Position numbers and translations under genes: made by a program. From CAYTSW01 sp964440605 (lineage in GTDB: Bacteria > Planctomycetota > Phycisphaerae > Phycisphaerales > UBA1924), in NCBI GenBank assembly GCA_964440605.1, contig CAYTSW010000074.1, forward strand, positions 1-13,259: 13,259 nucleotides of DNA. Reading direction: 5' to 3'. The notes beneath the pieces are model-generated. The model was given only the letters and a program-made list of their open reading frames with translations. It was not told the origin of the DNA and made no database searches. This document shows positions 11,739 to 13,259 of this stretch, in pieces; the stretch's first letter is position 1, and each line of letters begins with the position of its first letter.

Positions 11739-13259
11739 TCAGCCCGCGGCCCCGACGAGGGCCGGGCCTCCGTTCTGCCAGCGGGGGCGGCGTCCGCCTT
11801 GTTCGATGGGTTTGCCGCCGCGGACGCGGACCGCCTCGTCGCCCAGGACAAGGCGGAGGTCGGCGAGCAGGTCGGGCGTGGGCGTGACGCTCACGCGCGT
11901 TGTCATGTGGACGCGGCGGGTTGCCTCGGCGATGACGAGCGCGATCGGAACCGGTGCGCCCCCTCCGATCGGGAAGCCGCGGCTCTTGATGAGGCCGGCG
12001 AGCTGGAGCAGGGTCGCTTCGGCGCTGCCGTTGAGCGAAGCGCGGTCGAGGGTGAGCTCGATGCCGGTCGCGAGTTCGGCCGCGGCGCGGTCGATGGGGA
12101 CGATGCGCTCGACCTTGAGCTGCGGGTCGCCGCGGGAGTGGTCGACGTCGCCGATGAGGAAGACGATCGAGTCGGTGGTGAGGTCCTGCGCGCAGTCGGC
12201 GTAGGTGCGCGGGAAGAGGACGGCTTCAAAGTTGCCCCTGGTGTCCTCGAAGGTGACGATCGCCATGCGGTCGTTCTTGCGCGTGGTGACGGGGCGGACC
12301 TGCTTGATGAGCCCGCCGACGATAACGCGCTCGTCCTGCCTGCGCTCGGGCATGGTCTGCGAATCGGTGTTGCCGAACTCGGCGAGCTCGTCGGCGTAGC
12401 GGTCGAGCGGGTGGCTCGAGACGTAGAAGCCGAGCACTTCCTTCTCGCGGGTGAGCATGTCGTGCTCGTCCCACGGGCGGGTGCGGATGAGCGACGGCTC
12501 GGGGCGGTCGATGGCGGGGCCGCTGTCGGCGTCGTCGCCGCCGAAGAGGGCGCACTGCCCGGCGGCGCGGTCGCGCGCCAGCGCCTGGCCCGCGGCCACG
12601 GCGTCGTTGATCGACGCGACCATCGACGAACGCGCCTCGCGCCCGTGCACGGAGTCGAACGCGCCGCAGACGACCAGCGCCTCGATGGTCGCCTTGTTCA
12701 CCGTGCCGGGCGGGACGCGTTCGCAGAAGTCGTACAGCCCTCTATAAGGCCCGCTTTCATCGCGCTCGGAGACGATGGCTTCGATGGCCTTGCCGCCCGC
12801 GCCCTTGATGGCCTTGAGGCCGAAGCGGACGTGCCCGTGCAGCGCGTCGCGCGGCTCGCCCTCGTGGTGAACGACGGTGAACGTCTCGTCGGACAGGTTG
12901 ATGTCGGGCGGCGCGACCTCGACGCCGACCGAGCCGTCGACGAAGCGCGTGCGCCGGCAGTCGTCCTTGTACTTGATCCAGTCGTCGACCTTCTGCGCCT
13001 GGCTCTCGTACGTGAGGAAGGCGGCCATGTACTGGTTGGGGAAGTACGTCTTGAGGAAAGCGGTCTGGTAGGCGACGATGGCGTAGCCCGTGGAGTGGCT
13101 CTTGTTGAAGCCGTAGCCGGCGAACTTGAGGATGAGCTCGAAGAGCTCGTTGGCCCGCTGTTCGTCGAGGCCCTTCTCGACGGCGCCCTCGATGAAGGTC
13201 GGGCGGTTGGCGTTGATGACCTTCTCCTTCTTCTTGGAGATGGCCTTGATGAGCGAGTA
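11739..13259 (-). CDS. dnaE: DNA polymerase III alpha subunit, C-terminal part (5' end outside window)
   Basis: The frame is open from the window edge (13259) to the stop at 11739, giving 506 residues of the DnaE C-terminus. The polymerase end carries the hallmark KFAGYGFNKSHSTGYAIVAYQ at about 45-65. A helix-hairpin-helix DNA-binding segment FGLKAIKGAGGKAIEAI lies at about 146-162, and QCALF (235-239) fits the QxxLF beta-clamp binding motif at the usual place. LTREKEVLGFYVSSHPLDRY (269-288) precedes an OB-fold (about 311-385, VIVGGLIKQVRPVTT... FEAVLFPRTY) that contacts single-strand DNA. DnaE makes the replicative strands at the fork. The PHP domain and catalytic aspartates are outside the window. 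ATG 13028 is internal. The tail after the OB-fold is about 120 residues and poorly conserved in the family. Confidence 0.97.
   Translation of the reverse strand, partial: YSLIKAISKKKEKVINANRPTFIEGAVEKGLDEQRANELFELILKFAGYGFNKSHSTGYAIVAYQTAFLKTYFPNQYMAAFLTYESQAQKVDDWIKYKDDCRRTRFVDGSVGVEVAPPDINLSDETFTVVHHEGEPRDALHGHVRFGLKAIKGAGGKAIEAIVSERDESGPYRGLYDFCERVPPGTVNKATIEALVVCGAFDSVHGREARSSMVASINDAVAAGQALARDRAAGQCALFGGDDADSGPAIDRPEPSLIRTRPWDEHDMLTREKEVLGFYVSSHPLDRYADELAEFGNTDSQTMPERRQDERVIVGGLIKQVRPVTTRKNDRMAIVTFEDTRGNFEAVLFPRTYADCAQDLTTDSIVFLIGDVDHSRGDPQLKVERIVPIDRAAAELATGIELTLDRASLNGSAEATLLQLAGLIKSRGFPIGGGAPVPIALVIAEATRRVHMTTRVSVTPTPDLLADLRLVLGDEAVRVRGGKPIEQGGRRPRWQNGGPALVGAAG

Noticed and set aside
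1..13259. tRNA, rRNA or riboswitch
   Set aside because: No cloverleaf, rRNA-like stretch or recognised riboswitch core was found by eye on either strand; a covariance search was not possible.

Overview
The window is GC-rich chromosomal DNA from a Gram-negative-type bacterium. Its best taxonomic hint is a membrane protein at 9339-10337 with a zinc ribbon of the form CxxCGYDLxGL...CPECG. I associate that style with Planctomycetota, particularly Phycisphaerae-like lineages. Lipopolysaccharide-type enzymes, a type VI secretion ClpV end and an E. coli-type SerA fit a diderm. The placement is an inference, not a demonstration.

Layout, left to right. (1) 3-317: the 3' end of clpV/tssH. (2) 498-3025: cydA and cydB, overlapping by 4 nt, with a candidate promoter and a dyad upstream and a strong intrinsic terminator at 3099-3132. 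(3) 3150-3944: a cluster of short hairpin repeats around a REP-associated tyrosine transposase (RAYT) gene on the minus strand. (4) 3955-5084 (minus): a small conserved-looking protein and a sugar (LPS-type) kinase. These diverge from 5127-6685 (plus), a WaaE-like glycosyltransferase coupled to plsY, so the block concerns envelope synthesis. (5) 6976-7251: a small acidic helical protein, facing a DinB-fold protein (7354-7878, minus) across a hairpin terminator. (6) 8036-9280 (minus): serA, diverging from the zinc-ribbon membrane protein. (7) 10348-11511 (minus): a membrane-anchored metallophosphoesterase with altered active-site motifs. (8) 11739-13259 (minus): the C-terminal third or so of dnaE, cut by the window end.

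The most distinctive system is the repeat family. Two related 31-nt hairpins, here called alpha and beta, both begin with GGGTGCCCGG and carry base-pair-preserving differences in their stems. They occur as alpha(+)/beta(-) pairs with 24-26 nt spacers at 3150-3237, 7928-8013 and 11636-11722. An alpha and a beta in the same arrangement bracket the RAYT gene (3256-3286 and 3914-3944). This looks like a RAYT with its cognate REP/BIME repeats. The small pairs could be non-autonomous relatives of the larger RAYT-bearing unit. Three beta units lie 10-22 nt after stop codons of minus-strand genes, which suggests insertion preference or a role at mRNA 3' ends.

The remaining genes are mostly housekeeping: aerobic respiration at low oxygen (cydAB), phospholipid and core-saccharide synthesis (plsY, glycosyltransferase, kinase), serine synthesis (serA) and DNA replication (dnaE).
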